64,000 bases of DNA from Dromiciops gliroides (GCF_019393635.1 NC_057862.1:477776669-477840668); one strand, 5' to 3'. Shown: positions 21,239 to 32,973, counted from the first letter of the stretch. The notes: generated by a model not told the origin, from the sequence alone. Numbers and translations are program-made.

Positions 21239-24200
21239 TGGAAGCAAATGGCAGAGTGGATAAAAACCCAGAATCCTACAATATGTTGTTTACAAGAAAC
21301 ACATTTGAAGCAGAGATACACACACAGAGTAAAGGTAAAAGGTAGGAGCAGAATACATTATGCTTCAGTTGAAGTAAAAAAAGTAGGGGTAGCAATCCTT
21401 ATCTCAGACAAAACAAAAGTAAAAATAGATTTAATTAAAAGAGATAAGGAAGGAAACTACATCTTCCTAAAAGTTAACATAGATAATGAAGTAATATCAA
21501 TACTAAACATATATGCACCAAGGGGTATAGCATCCTTAGCATTCTTAGGGGAGAAGTTAAATGAGTTAGAAGAGAAAATAGAGAAAAAAATTATACTAGT
21601 GCGGGACCTGAACCTTCCCCTCTCAGAACTAGATAAATCTAACCACAAAATAAATAAGAAAGAAGTTAAAGAGGTAAACAAAATTTTAGAACAGTTAGTT
21701 ATGATAGTCATCTGGCAAAAATTGATAGGGTTAGAAAGGAATATGCCTTTTTCTCAGAGGTACATGGCACATATACAAAAATTGACCATGTACTAGGGCA
21801 CAAAAACCTCACAGTCAAATGCAGAAAGGCAGAAATAGTAAATGCATCCTTCTCAGATCATGATGCAATAAAAATTACATGTAACAAGGAGCTATGGAAA
21901 AATAGACTGAAAATTAATTGGAAACTAAATAATCTCATCCTAAAAAATGAGTGGGTCAAACAACAAATCATAGAGACAATCAATAACTTCATCCAAGAGA
22001 ATGACAATAATGAGACAACATAGCAAAACTTATGGGATGCAGCCAAAACAGTCCTTAGGGGAAATTTTATATCTCTAAATGCTTACATGAATAAAAAAGA
22101 GAAAAAGGAGATCAATGAATTGGGCATGCAACTAAAAAAGCTAGAAAAATAACAAATTCAAAATCTCCAACTAAATACTAAATTAGAAATCCTGAAAATC
22201 AAAGGAGATTAATAAAACTGAAAGCAAGAAAACTATAAAATTAATCAATAAAACTAAAAGCTGGTTTATGAAAAAAATTAATAAAATAGATAAACCTTTA
22301 GTTAATTTGATTTTAAAAAAAGAAGAAAACCAAGTTACCAGTATCAAAAATGACAGGGGTGATTGGGGCGGCTAGGACCCTGGATTCAGGAATACCTGAG
22401 TTCAAATCCGGCCTCAGACACTTGACACTAGCTGTGTGACCCTGGGCAAGTCACTTAACCCCCACTGTCCCACAAAAAAAGGGGGGGGGTGAATTCACCA
22501 ATGAAGTAGAAATTAAAGCAATAATTAGGAGCTATTTTACTCAAACGTATGCCAATAAATTTGACAATCTAAATGAAATGGATGAATATTTACAAAAATA
22601 TAAACTGCCCAGACTAACAGAAGAGGAAATAAAATCCTTAAATAAGCCCATCTTTAAAAAAGAATTTGAGAAAGCTATCAATGAACTCCGTAAGGAAAAA
22701 TCTCTAGGGCCAGATGGGTTTACAAGCGAATTCTACCAAACATTTAAAGAACAATTAATTCCAATACTATACAAATTATTTGGAAAAAACAGGTGAAGGA
22801 GTTCTACCAAATTCCTTTCATGACACAAATATGGCACTGATACCTAAACCAGGCAAAGCCAAAGCAGAGAAAGAAAATTATAAACCAATTTCCCTAATAA
22901 ATATCAATGCAAAAATCTCAAATAAAATATTAGCAAGGAGATTACAGCAATTCATCACCAGTATAATACACTATGACCAGGTGGGATTTATAGCAGGAAT
23001 GCAGGGCTGGTTCAACATTAGGAAAACTATCAATATAATCAACCACATCAATAACAAAACTAACCAAAATCATGCTGACAAAATACAGCACTCATTCCTA
23101 TTAAAAACACTACAGAGCACAGGAATAAGTGGAGCTTTCCTTATAATAATAAGCAGTATCTACCTAAAGCCATCAGCAAACATTATATGTAATGGGGATA
23201 AGTTAGAGGCATTCCCAATAAGATCAGGGGTGAAACAGGGATGTCCATTATCACATCTATTATTTAATATTGTACTATAAATGTTAGCTTTAGCAATCAG
23301 AGAAGAAAAAGGAATTAAAGGAATTAGGCGAGGAGGAAACAAAACAATCACTCTTTGCAAATGATATGATGCTATACTTAGAGAATCCTAGATAATCAAC
23401 TAAAAAGCTACTTGAAACAATTAACAACTTTAGCAAAGTTGCAGGCTATAAAATAAATTCACATAAATCATCAGTGTTTCTATACATGACCAACAAAGCT
23501 CAGCAGCAAGAGATAGAAAAAGAAATTCCATTTTAAGTGATTGCAGACAATATAAAATACTTGAGAGTTTACCTGCCAAGACAAACCCAGGAACTCTATG
23601 AACACAATTACAAAACACTTTTAACACAAATAAAATCAGATCTAAATAACTGGAAAAATATTAATTGCTCATGGGTAGGCCTAGATAATACAACAAAACT
23701 GACAATTCTACCTCAATTAATTAATTTATTTAGTGCCACACCAATCAGACTACCCAAAAATTATTTTATAGAGCTAGAAAAAATAATAACAAAATTCATC
23801 CAGGAAAACAAAAAGTCAAGAATATCAAGGAAACTAATGAAAAAAAATGCACAGGAAGGTGGGCTAACCATACCAAATCTGAAGCTATACTATAAATCAG
23901 CAGTCATCAGAACTATTTGGTACTGGCTAAGAAATAGAGTAGTGGATCAATGGTTTAGACACAGGAGACACAGTAGTAAATGACTATGGTAATCTACTGT
24001 TTGATAAACCCAAAGACTCCAGCTTCTGGGATAGGAACTCAGTATTTGACAAAAACTGCCGGAAAAACTGGAAGATAGTATGGCAGAAACTAGGCATAGA
24101 TCAACATCTTATACCATATACCAAAATAAGGTCAAAATGGGTACATGATTTAGACATAAAGGGTGATACCATAGGTAAATTAGGAGAGGAAGGAATAGTT

Positions 24201-25433
24201 TACCTCTCAGATCTATGGAAAGGAGAGCAATTTATGACTAAACAAGAGAGAGAGAGAGAGAATATTATGAAATGCAAAATGGATGATTTTGGTTACATTA
24301 AATTAAAAAGGTTTTGTACAAACAGAGGCAATGCAGGCAAAATTAGAAGGGAAGCAGAAAACTAGGAAATAATTTTTACAGCCAATGTTTCTGATAAAAG
24401 CCTCATTTCTAAAATATATAGGGAACTAAATCAAATTTATAAGAATGCAAGTCATTCCCCAATTGAGAAATGGTCAAGAGATATGAACAGGCAGTTTTCA
24501 GATGAAGAAATCAAAGCTATCTATTGCCATATGACAACTCTGAGGTACCACCTCACACCTATCAAATTGGCTAACATGACAAAAAAGGAAAATAATAAAT
24601 GTTGGAGAAGCTATGGAAAAATTTTAACACTAATGCATTGTTGGTGGAGCTTCGAACTCATCCAATCATTCTGGAGAGCAATTTGGAACAATGCCCAAAG
24701 GGCTATAGGACTGTGCATCCCCTTTGAACCACTAGTACCAGCACTAAGTCTGTATCCCAAAGAGATCATAGAAAAGGGAAAAGGACTGACATGTACAAAA
24801 ATATTTATAACAGCTCTCTTTGTGGTGACAAAGAATTGGAAATTGAAGGAATGCCCATCAATTGGGGAATGGCTAACTAGTTTTGGTATATGAATTTAAT
24901 GCAATACTATTGTGCTGTAAGAAACGATGAGCAGGAGTTCAGAGAAACCTGGAAAGACTTACATGGACTGATGCTGAGTGAAATGAGTAGAACCAGGAGA
25001 ACATTGTACACAGTAACAGCAACATTGTGTGATGATCAACTGTGATAGACTTGGCTCTTCTCAGCAGTGCAGTGATACAAGACAATTCCAAAGAACTCAT
25101 GACGGAAAATGCTCTCCACATCCAGAAAAGGAACTGTGGATTCTGAATGTAGATTGAACCATACTGTTTCTACTTTTTGGTTGTTGTTTTTTTCTTTTTT
25201 GAGGTTTTCCCCTTGTGTTCAGATTCTTTCACAACATGACTAATGCAGAAATATGTTTGATGTGATAATACATATATAACCTATATCAGATTGCTTTCTG
25301 TCTTGGGGAGGGGGGAGGGAAAGGAGGGAAGGAGAAAAATTTGGAACTTAAAATCTTACAAAAACAAAGGTTGAAAACTATATATATGACTAGGAAATAA
25401 TAAAATATTTTTATGGTAAAAATAAAATAAAAT
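21239..25433 (+). mobile_element. L1 element, 5' truncated, ORF2 remains
   Basis: Flanked by the target-site duplication AAAGTCCTTA (21229-21238 and 25434-25443), so this is one 4.2-kb insertion truncated at the start of ORF2. In order: endonuclease start (QNPTICCLQETHLK, about 21260-21310); an out-of-frame endonuclease remainder to about 21890; the reverse transcriptase block ([16 protein letters not shown] near 22700, GVKQGCPLS near 23230); the active-site loop reads FAND instead of FADD (23354-23365); C-terminal parts at 23537-23983 and 24483-24893; then a 3' UTR with a G-rich run and an AAATAAAAT tail. The segment before [12 protein letters not shown] lacks the usual DAEKAFD motif, so the first catalytic Asp is gone. 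There are multiple frameshifts and stops, and a SINE sits inside. The element is dead. Confidence 0.92.
22364..22485 (+). repeat. WSINE1-type SINE inside L1, internally deleted
   Basis: The head jumps from GGCTAG directly to GACCCTGGATTCAGG, losing about 28 nt around the A box. The tail ends in a 9-nt G-run. The target-site duplication GGGGTGA is at 22357-22363 and 22486-22492, and the L1 reading resumes cleanly after it. Confidence 0.88.
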
Positions 25434-25443
25434 AAAGTCCTTA

Positions 25444-25870
25444 AAAGTTTTAGATAAGTAAAAACACAGAGAGATTGGGCCAGAATGACAAATACCTTTG
25501 AACTGCATTCATTTTTTTATCCTTTCCAAATAAATATTGGCTGAAAAATTAGCTACAACATAAGTGGCAGAATTAGATCTATGATCTTATCTTTCCTCCA
25601 ATGGATATTTCATCCAGTGATACAGATCACAAGTGATCCAAGCCTGCCTATCCTACAGTAATTTTTCCATGTTTTTCCATAAGTTTGCCACAAGGGATCT
25701 ATTCATTGAGGGTCTTCCTCACCTTCTGACATTTGGGGGATTAAAGTAAAGCATATGGGCTGACATGTTCCTGTCATTTGAGTAACAGGCAGATAACAAA
25801 CTTATCGATTTAAATTTAATTTAAAGAAAAATAGTTTTCATAGAAAAGAGAATTTTGGAGGTCAGAAAAA
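25444..25870. other. No recognisable feature
   Basis: Ordinary AT-rich sequence between the L1 and MIR relics. Confidence 0.5.
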
Positions 25871-25874
25871 TCTA

Positions 25875-26185
25875 GCCTCTCTGACTTCAGTTTCCTCATG
25901 TGTAAAATGGAAAGAATAACATTAGAATAAACTTCTTCACAAGAGTGCTTTTTGAAAAGTACTATGTAATATATAAAGCAATAGATAAATGTGTATCCTT
26001 ATTAGTATTGAACACAATATATAGTACAGTGAAAAACATGTTGGATCTGGAATCAGAAAACCTAGGTCCAAATCATAATTCTGCCATAAATAATTAAACT
26101 CTGAGTCTCAATTTCTTCACCTATAAAATGAAGGGTCAGGACTAGATGACTTCTAAGATACTTTCCATTTCTAAATATATGTTCT
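25875..26185 (+). repeat. Two MIR-type fragments in tandem
   Basis: 25880-25990: CTGACTTCAGTTTCCTCATGTGTAAAATGG and the downstream tail. 26025-26185: GTTGGATCTGGAATCAGAAAACC, CTCAATTTCTTCACCTATAAAATGAAGG and CTAGATGACTTCTAAGATAC. Confidence 0.75.
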
Positions 26186-26656
26186 TACAAAATCAATATC
26201 AACTGAAAGATTCCTCATCTTTCCTGTCAATTTAACTATGATTCACCACAAAAAAAAGGTATCTTAAAGATCAAAAATTAAATTCTGTTAATTGTGCAAC
26301 TTTGAACTATCCTGTAGTGTATTAAATGGATCATCGTTATAAGCATATCTCATTTTATTATTCTCCAACACACATGCAAACCAAAAAAATAATTATATTT
26401 CTTATCTTCCCAGTGTTTCAAGCCAACTCTAAAATCTAATGATTTTAGAAACCTAAATATTCAAAATGGAATGAATTTGTAATCCAATTAACTGATCATA
26501 AGGCGATTGGAACTTCAACTTCCAATTTGTCATTATGCATCCATTAACACAGAGAAAACATTTCTATCTACTCTAGGGTAGAAAAGTTCTTGCTGACAAA
26601 TGATATGTTATGCAAGAAAAATAATCAGTGGTCAGCAGAGATACATTTTTATTCAT
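26186..26656. other. No recognisable feature
   Basis: AT-rich, with nothing assignable. Confidence 0.5.
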
Positions 26657-26669
26657 AAGAAACACTGTG

Positions 26670-27091
26670 GGGGCAGTTAGGTGACACAGTAGATAGAACA
26701 CCGGCCCTGGATTCAGGAGGACCAGGAAAGGAAAGGAAAGGGAAAGGGAAAGGGAAAGGGAAAGGGAAAGGGAAAGGGAAAGGGAAAGGGAAAGGGAAAG
26801 GGAAAGGGAAAGGGAAAGGGAAAGGGGAGGGGAGGGGAGGGGAGGGGAGGGGAGGGGGAGGGGGAGGGGGAGGGGAGGGGGAGGGGGAGGGGAGGGGAGG
26901 GGGAGGGGAGGGGAGGGGGAGGGGAGGGGGAGGGGGAGGGGAGGGGGAGGGGGAAAGGGGAAAGGGGAAAGGGGAAAGGGGAAAGGGAGGGGAGGGGAGG
27001 GGAGGGGAGAGGAGAGGAGAAGAGAAGAGAGGAGAAGAGAAGAGAAGAGAAGAGAGGAGAAGAGAAGAGAGGAGAGGAGAAGAGAAAAGAA
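26670..27091 (+). repeat. WSINE1-type SINE with 3' half replaced by a purine minisatellite
   Basis: The SINE head is normal up to ATTCAGGAGGACC (26723) and then breaks off. From 26724 to 27091 every base is a purine; with the flanking duplication the run reaches 27099. Successive zones: (GGAAA) and (GGGAAA)n to about 26826, (GGGGA)/(GGGGGA)n to about 26950, (GGGGAAA)5, (GGGGA)n, then (GAGAA/GAGGA)n. The direct repeat AAGAAAnACTGTG (26657-26669 and 27092-27104; 12 of 13 bases equal) looks like the SINE's own target-site duplication, so the tract lies inside the insertion. Prone to G-quadruplex and triplex. The long minus-strand frame of Phe-Pro repeats here is an artefact. Confidence 0.85.
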
Positions 27092-27104
27092 AAGAAAGAC
27101 TGTG

Positions 27105-27800
27105 TAGAGGGAAACATATCCATAAATAATAGTACCATTAAAAAGGAGAAAAATATAATCAGGATTAAAATTGAAAAATGAACCTGAAAGGAAGTCTCTT
27201 TCAAAAGAGGCAGAATTTGAGACAATGTTCTTTCCACTCTGCCAAACTCCCTCCTTTAGCAGGTGGATGAGCCAGGGTGATTTAGAGATGCTATGGCTAC
27301 AAAAAACTCCTCATATTAAATGACTTGTATCATTAGCTGATAAGCCTCTCTTAATTTAGCTAAACTATTCTTATCAATCACAGAATCCACTAAAAGCTCT
27401 ATCTCCCAATTTTGGCAGGACCTACCTCAACTTGTACTCTGCTGACACAACTTTCAAGAACCCTTTATACCCACAACAGTCAAAAGAAATGGGTTTCAAT
27501 TCAAGATATATATTTATATACTCTCCCTCTCCACAAAAAAGAAAAAAATATGCTCTACCTGGACTGGAAATTCTCAAGAATGGTTGTCTAATATAGACAC
27601 CTCTTTCTGACCCAAATACAAGCTTAAATTTCAGCAGAAGAGAGGAATAAATCCAACATAGCAAGACTATCACACTCCTGTGTAGCAATGACAGCATGCT
27701 CTCAACTTACTCCAAGTAGAGAAAAAATGTAAAAATAGAATATAGAAAGCATTAATGATAAAGATCTTAAAGAGTAAACCCAAAGGACACCTTAGAAAAA
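27105..27800. other. No recognisable feature
   Basis: The 91-codon minus-strand open frame at 27422-27697 has no recognisable motif. Confidence 0.5.
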
Positions 27801-27812
27801 GATTAAAATTTC

Positions 27813-27991
27813 ACGGACAACTAGGTGGCGCAGTGGATAAAGCACCAGCCCTGGATTCAGAAGGACCTGAGTTCAAATCCCACTTCAAACACTTGACATT
27901 TACTAGTTGTACGACCCTGGGCAAGTCACTTAACCCTCACTGTCCCCCCCCCCCCCCCCGCCCCCTACACACACACACACACACACAAAAT
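27813..27991 (+). repeat. WSINE1-type SINE with poly-C and (CA)n tail
   Basis: The body ends at CACTGTCC (27943). In place of poly-A there is a run of about 17 C, then CCCCTACACACAC to 27988. The direct repeat ATTAAAATTTC (27802-27812) / ATTAGAATTTC (about 27992-28002) puts this tail inside the insertion. Confidence 0.82.
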
Positions 27992-28259
27992 ATTAGAATT
28001 TCCCTGTTATTACACCAAACTAAGAAAAGGGAAAATTAAACAAAAGAACAGCATAATGAAGTAAAATTCAGCAAGTAAAGGGATGAGAACAGGAATAAAT
28101 AATGCATAAAGTATATATGCCTAAAAATGGATGGCAAGAAGTATTATTATCATAAAAAGAAACGTATGTTTCTAACAACACCCTCAAGTAGAAAAAAAGA
28201 ACAAAAGCTGTAATTCTACATTCCACATTTAAAAGGTTTTCTTGTGGTTATTTTTTTTT

Positions 28260-28640
28260 TAATGGCAGCTATATGGAATACAAGTTGTACAGGGAAACAG
28301 GTAAGTAGGAGAGACCAATTAGGAGGTTACTGCAAAAGTCTATGCAAGAAGTGACTAGCCTAGTTTTGGTGAGACTGGAGATAAGTAGGGGTGAATGGAT
28401 GGGAGAGCTGCTGTGGAGGTATAACTGATGACAAGACTTGGCAAGTGTTTAGATAGAGATGGAGGGAGCCAAAGGGAAAAAGAATGAAGAACATAAAATG
28501 CCTGCAAGGTTTTGAACCCAGATGACTGGAAGGATAGTGTTGTTCTCAAAAACATTAGGAAAATAAGTGGGTTTGGGGGAAAAGATAATCAGTAAAAATG
28601 TAAGGAAAATGACAAAATATGTTTGGGGGGAGGGGGGGGA
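28260..28640 (-). repeat. L2 internal fragment
   Basis: AGGAGAGACCAATTAGGAGGTTACTGCAAAAGTC and GATGACAAGACTTGGCAAGTG are the reversed L2 ORF2 region, as in 15380-15500. The L2 3' tail is missing. Confidence 0.65.
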
Positions 28641-28834
28641 CAAGAGGAGCAAATTAATCCCTGTCAGTTCTAAAATCCCATGACCTAGTTAGCAGTTTTT
28701 ATTTACATGCATAAGCACCAAAGAACATGTCATCTCTTATTTGTACTCCAATTTTTTAAATCTGAAAAGATGAAAACTTGTTTCTGTTAATTGGGCTGCT
28801 ATAATTCAAGTAAAAAAGTTAAAAGTAAGTTATA

Positions 28835-29105
28835 CTTGATCCAACCACTCAGGAAAGCAATCTGGAATTATGTTAAATGACTAAAATGTTCATAACCTTT
28901 TACCCAGAGGTCTCACTACTAGGCATATCAAGGAGGTAAAGGATAAAAAGAAAGTTCCTATATATAACAAAATATTTATAGTACTAGGGGTTTATTTTTT
29001 GGTAATCAAAAAGAACTAAACAAAGCAGATGCCCAATGAAATGGGAAATGGTTAAATAAATTGTGGTACATGAATATACACCATAAGAAACAATGAATAT
29101 GATTA
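28835..29105 (+). repeat. Old L1 3' fragment, left part
   Basis: TCCAACCACTCAGGAAAGCAATCTGGAATTATG, ACCCAGAGGTCTCACTACTAGGCATAT, AATTGTGGTACATGAATATA. An L2 tail interrupts it; it resumes at about 29425-29660 (GAAGTAAGCAGAACCAGG). Confidence 0.7.
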
Positions 29106-29106
29106 G

Positions 29107-29424
29107 ACAATTGGTCAACAAGCATTCATTAAGCACTTCCTATGTGCAGGCAATGTGCTAAGTTCTGGGGATACAAAAAAAAAAAAAGACAAAAACAGTC
29201 CCTATCTTCAAGGAGCTCAGTAACCCACCTTGATTCTAAGGGAGAAGACAATAAGTATCTACAAGACACATACCAGGTAATAAAGTGATTCTTAAAAGGG
29301 AGGTCACTAAATGATGGGGACTGGGCAAAAGACTGCTTGCAAAAAGGCAAGAAGCTCTCTTGAAGAAATCCAGGAGGTGGAGATGAGAAAGGAGAATATT
29401 CCAGAACAGGGCACAGAAAAACAT
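29107..29424 (-). repeat. L2 3' end inside an old L1
   Basis: CAAGCATTCATTAAGCACTTCCTATGTGCAGGCAATGTGCTAAG, CTTCAAGGAGCTCAGTAAC, and on to CTTGAAGAAATCCAGGAGGTGGAG. Confidence 0.8.
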
Positions 29425-29682
29425 AGGAAGCCATTCTGCAAAATGAAGTAAGCAGAACCAGGAAAAAACACAACTATAACAATGTAAATGGAAAAATAAC
29501 AAAAAATAGAAAGTGAATGCTGTGAAACTCTAATGACCCATGTTGACCCCAAGGAAGAGATATAAGAAGATACCTCCCTTCCTTCTTTGCAAAGGTGGGG
29601 AACTTGTCAATTCCCCCTTCCTTTTCAAGGATATAGAACTTTGTATACAATGTCAAACTCAGTTGACTGGGGGGTTTTGGTT

Positions 29683-29831
29683 GGGTTTGTTTGTTTGTTT
29701 GCAGGGCAACAAGGGTTAAGTGACTTGCCCAAAGTCACACAGATAGTGTCAAGTGTCTGAGGCTGGATTTGAACTCAGGTCCTCCTGAATCCAGAGCTGG
29801 TGCTTTATTCACTGCGCCACCTAGCTGCCCC
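29683..29831 (-). repeat. WSINE1-type SINE, left arm of an inverted pair
   Basis: The tail is (GTTT)n at left. It faces the plus-strand copy at 29896-30028 head to head, about 65 nt apart. Confidence 0.9.
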
Positions 29832-29895
29832 GGATTGATTTTGCTGAAGTGGATTTTTATTCTTTGTTAAAAATGGATTGGGGGGGGGGGGGTGG

Positions 29896-30125
29896 TCAGA
29901 GCTAGGTAGCACAGTGGATAAAGCACCGGCCCTGGATTCAGGAGGACCTGAGTTCAAATCCGACTTTAGCCACTTGACATTTACTACCTGTGAGACCCTG
30001 GGCAAGTCACTTTACCCACATTGCCCCCGAAATAAATAAATAAGCAAACAAATAAATAAATGAAAGATGAGTGAATGAATAAATAAATAAATGAGTGAGT
30101 GAATGAGTGAATGAATGAATAAAAG
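29896..30125 (+). repeat. WSINE1-type SINE with long (AAAT)/(GAAT) tail
   Basis: Body 29896-30028. The tail from 30029 grades through AAAT, GAAT and GAGT units to 30125. A 13-nt G-run precedes the head at 29880-29892. Confidence 0.88.
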
Positions 30126-30810
30126 GATGATGAGGGGGAAGCTATACTAGGCAATGCGAATGATGTAAAAATAAAAGATAACAATAAAAATATTTTAAGT
30201 AAATTATACACATTCTCTCTCAGCATTTAGAAATTTTGTTAATAACAATTTCCCTATGATATATATTGCACAGGCAAATCCTAGGATCAACACTTATAGA
30301 TATACTTGCAAAACTAAATTTGTCCCTAAACAGTGTTAAAACTGGCATCAGATAATCCCAATGAGATAGGCAAACATTTTAGTTACTGTCTTTTGTAATA
30401 TCTTGTGTGTGATTTTATTTGAGTACAAAATTTTTGTCAGATTTCCAATTCTTAAAATACAATATTTTTGAAAAAGTGCTTCAATTACAATTAAACTCAA
30501 TCTTTACGAAAACCCTTGTTATTTTTCGTTCAATGAACAGTACAAATCAACAACTACAAAAATATCTGAGTATATATAAAATGTCTTCTGTGAGGTGGCT
30601 GGTATAATTTTCAATCACTATAAAAAGAAATAAAAAAAGATGAAGCCTAGAAAAAAACTACATAATAGAATTTAGAAGCCATATTAAAATGTGTTTCTCC
30701 AAAATAGTCCAAATTCCCTTGGCCACCTCTGGATTAAACCTTTACAATATGCTTTAATTTTATTGTTTGGCGTTAAGTCCATTGTGGACTCTGCCTGAAA
30801 TAAAAATTAG
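30126..30810. other. No recognisable feature
   Basis: AT-rich intronic sequence. Confidence 0.5.
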
Positions 30811-30814
30811 CTTT

Positions 30815-31010
30815 ACTCACATTTACATGGTGCTCTAGGTTATACAAAGCACTTTCCTCACAACAATCCTGAGAAGTGGTAGTAGAATCCCAACTTCAAT
30901 AATTAAGAAACTGTGATCATATAACTACTAAATGAATGTCTGAGGCAGGAACAAAAGCTGTATCTGATTCCAGGTATGGCAGGCTAGCCAATAAGCTATG
31001 TTGCCACAAT
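30815..31010 (-). repeat. MIR-type fragment
   Basis: TTACATGGTGCTCTAGGTTATACAAAGCACTTTCCTCACAACAATCC, then AATAATTAAGAAACTG and ATGTCTGAGGCAGGAAC: the reversed MIR order. Confidence 0.7.
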
Positions 31011-31340
31011 GTACCCTTATTTTTAAAGCCCAAAGCATATGAAAAATTGCTAAAATAATTGTTAAAATGCATTAAAAAAATGGGAATACTGAGCTGGAGA
31101 TAAGATGACCCAGCCTCTGGTCCTACTTTGCCACTAACTAGAAGCTAGACAACTTTAAATGTCTCTTAATTCAAAGTAGTCAAAGTAGTCAAAATTCAAA
31201 GGTTCTACTTACCAATGACTACTTTTACATTCAAAGCCCAGAAAGGCTGGCTTCAACAAGGATATAAATTCCAAGTCCCTTCCCTAGCATCTACTAAATA
31301 TTGAGAATAATACTTCCCTGGATATTATTAATTTCTTTCT
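31011..31340. other. No gene; weak MIR-like text
   Basis: 31095-31165 (GGAGATAAGATGACCCAGCCTC, GCCACTAACTAGAAGCTAGAC) may be a further decayed CORE-SINE. Confidence 0.4.
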
Positions 31341-31349
31341 ATTACTTTT

Positions 31350-31516
31350 GTTTGTTTGTTTGTTTTTGATGTTTTTTTGTGGGGCAATGGGGGTTAAGTG
31401 ACTTGCCCAGGGTCACACAGCTAGTAAGTATCAAGTGTCTGAGGCCCGATTTGAACTCAGGTACTCCTGAATCCAGGGCCGGTGCTCTATCCACTGTGCC
31501 ACCTAGCTGCCCCTCC
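31350..31516 (-). repeat. WSINE1-type SINE
   Basis: (GTTT)n tail at left. The target-site duplication ATTACTTTT is at 31341-31349 and 31517-31525. Confidence 0.92.
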
Positions 31517-31769
31517 ATTACTTTTTGAAAACCTAAAGTGTAAGCATAATATTTATATGATTTTATTAACTCAAAATAGATTTCATGTTTATGTGCAGTT
31601 GAAGAAACTGAAAAACCTGTAGTAAGGTAAAGGCATTTTCTAGTTTGTATAGAATATGTTCCCCAGCATGTTGGGAGGGCCCTGCAATAGGACATTTATG
31701 GGAAGACATGGATAAGAGTCCCACAGAATGGTCAGCCATAAATGGATTATGATGGTCGAAGAGAATATC

Positions 31770-31982
31770 CTTCTTATTTGCCCTGGAGTCAGGAGGACCT
31801 ATGACCTCACATACTTACTAGCTATGCAACCCTGGGCAAGACACTTAAGTCTGACTGCCTCCCCAGCAGAAGAGACAGAAACACAGAAACACAGCCAGAG
31901 AGAGATACAGAGACAGAAACAGAGAAAGACAGAGGGACACAGAAAGAGAGACAGAGGCAGAGAGACAGAGAAAAAGAGAGAA
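31770..31982 (+). repeat. CORE-SINE fragment with (GACAGA)n tail
   Basis: TTTGCCCTGGAGTCAGGAGGACCTATGACCTC, TACTAGCTATGCAACCCTGGGC and CTTAAGTCTGACTGCC, followed from 31866 by an imperfect GACAGA/CAGAGA array to 31982. The array is a microsatellite that grew from the SINE tail. Confidence 0.75.
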
Positions 31983-32104
31983 TACCCTTATCAATGACAC
32001 TTGCAGATCCCCTAAAGAAAAAGACCTTGTTCTTTCAGAAGAATACCAATAGAAACTTACACTCTGGGGAAAAAAAAAAACGAGGAAAAGAAAAACGAAT
32101 AATA

Positions 32105-32530
32105 ATTGCTCCCATTTACAACATTCAAATTGTTTTACCTATATTATCTCATTCAATCCTCAAAACATGAAGAAAATACACTTTAAAGACTTAAATGACT
32201 TGCCCATAGTACCACAACTAAATGTCAGAAATAAGATTCAAACCCAGGTCTCTCCTGAATCCAAATCCAGCATCCCTTCCAATATATGTCTCTTGATTAC
32301 TAATAATTTTTATCTGGATAGAACTTAGCAGTTTTCAAACCACCTTTACATAAGCTATCCTCACAACAACCCTAAGAAGTAGACAAGGCAGGCAGTGGCA
32401 TATCAATTTCACAGATAGAGAAACTGCAACTTAGAAAAAGGTTAAGTGTCTTGCCCAAAGCTACAAAACTAACATGTGGTAGAACCAGGATCTAAATTTT
32501 CTGACTCTGCTCACAAACTCTTTATACTAT
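32105..32530 (-). repeat. Two MIR-type fragments
   Basis: 32110-32290 (TATTATCTCATTCAATCCTCAAAAC, GACTTGCCCATAGTACC, TCAAACCCAGGTCTC) and 32310-32530 (CATAAGCTATCCTCACAACAACCC, AGATAGAGAAACTGCAAC, TCTTGCCCAAAGC). Both are reversed MIR, end to end. Confidence 0.78.
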
Positions 32531-32812
32531 ATGCCAAACTGCTTCATCAGGGATGGGGTCTGAAGTTAGGATTTTAAATTTGCAAAGTCACTAAGAAAGG
32601 TACTAGAGATTATATTGCTAGTTTGATCAAGCTTAACTTTGGTCTTCATGCATTCCCTAACAATTTTGCCTTCAGGGCAAAAAGTAAAGAAATCTGTAAT
32701 AAACAAAAAAAGTAAAGAGCAGCATATTATAAACTCTCTGGCTAGAAATGAACTTTTGAATTTTCTAAGTCACTAAATGCTAGAGCATCTTTTCTCAACA
32801 AAGTTGCTCAGC

Positions 32813-32973
32813 GGGGCAGCTAAATGTCGCAGTGGATAAAGCACTGGCCCTGGATTCAGGAGGACCTGAGTACAAATCCAGTCTCAGACACTTGACATTT
32901 ACTAGCTGTGTGACCCTGGGCAAGTCACTTAACCCTCATTGCCCCGCAAAAACAAAAACATAAACAAAAAAAG
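32813..32973 (+). repeat. WSINE1-type SINE
   Basis: The target-site duplication CAAAGTTGnTCAGC is at 32799-32812 and 32974-32987 (one mismatch). The head is variant: CTAAATGTCGCAGTGG. Confidence 0.92.

Noticed and set aside
26713..27237. 174-codon minus-strand frame of Phe-Pro and Ser-Pro repeats
   Set aside because: Pure translation of the purine minisatellite.
30029..30125. CRISPR-like or satellite array of short repeats
   Set aside because: A tetranucleotide microsatellite in a SINE tail; there are no spacers of uniform length and the genome is mammalian.
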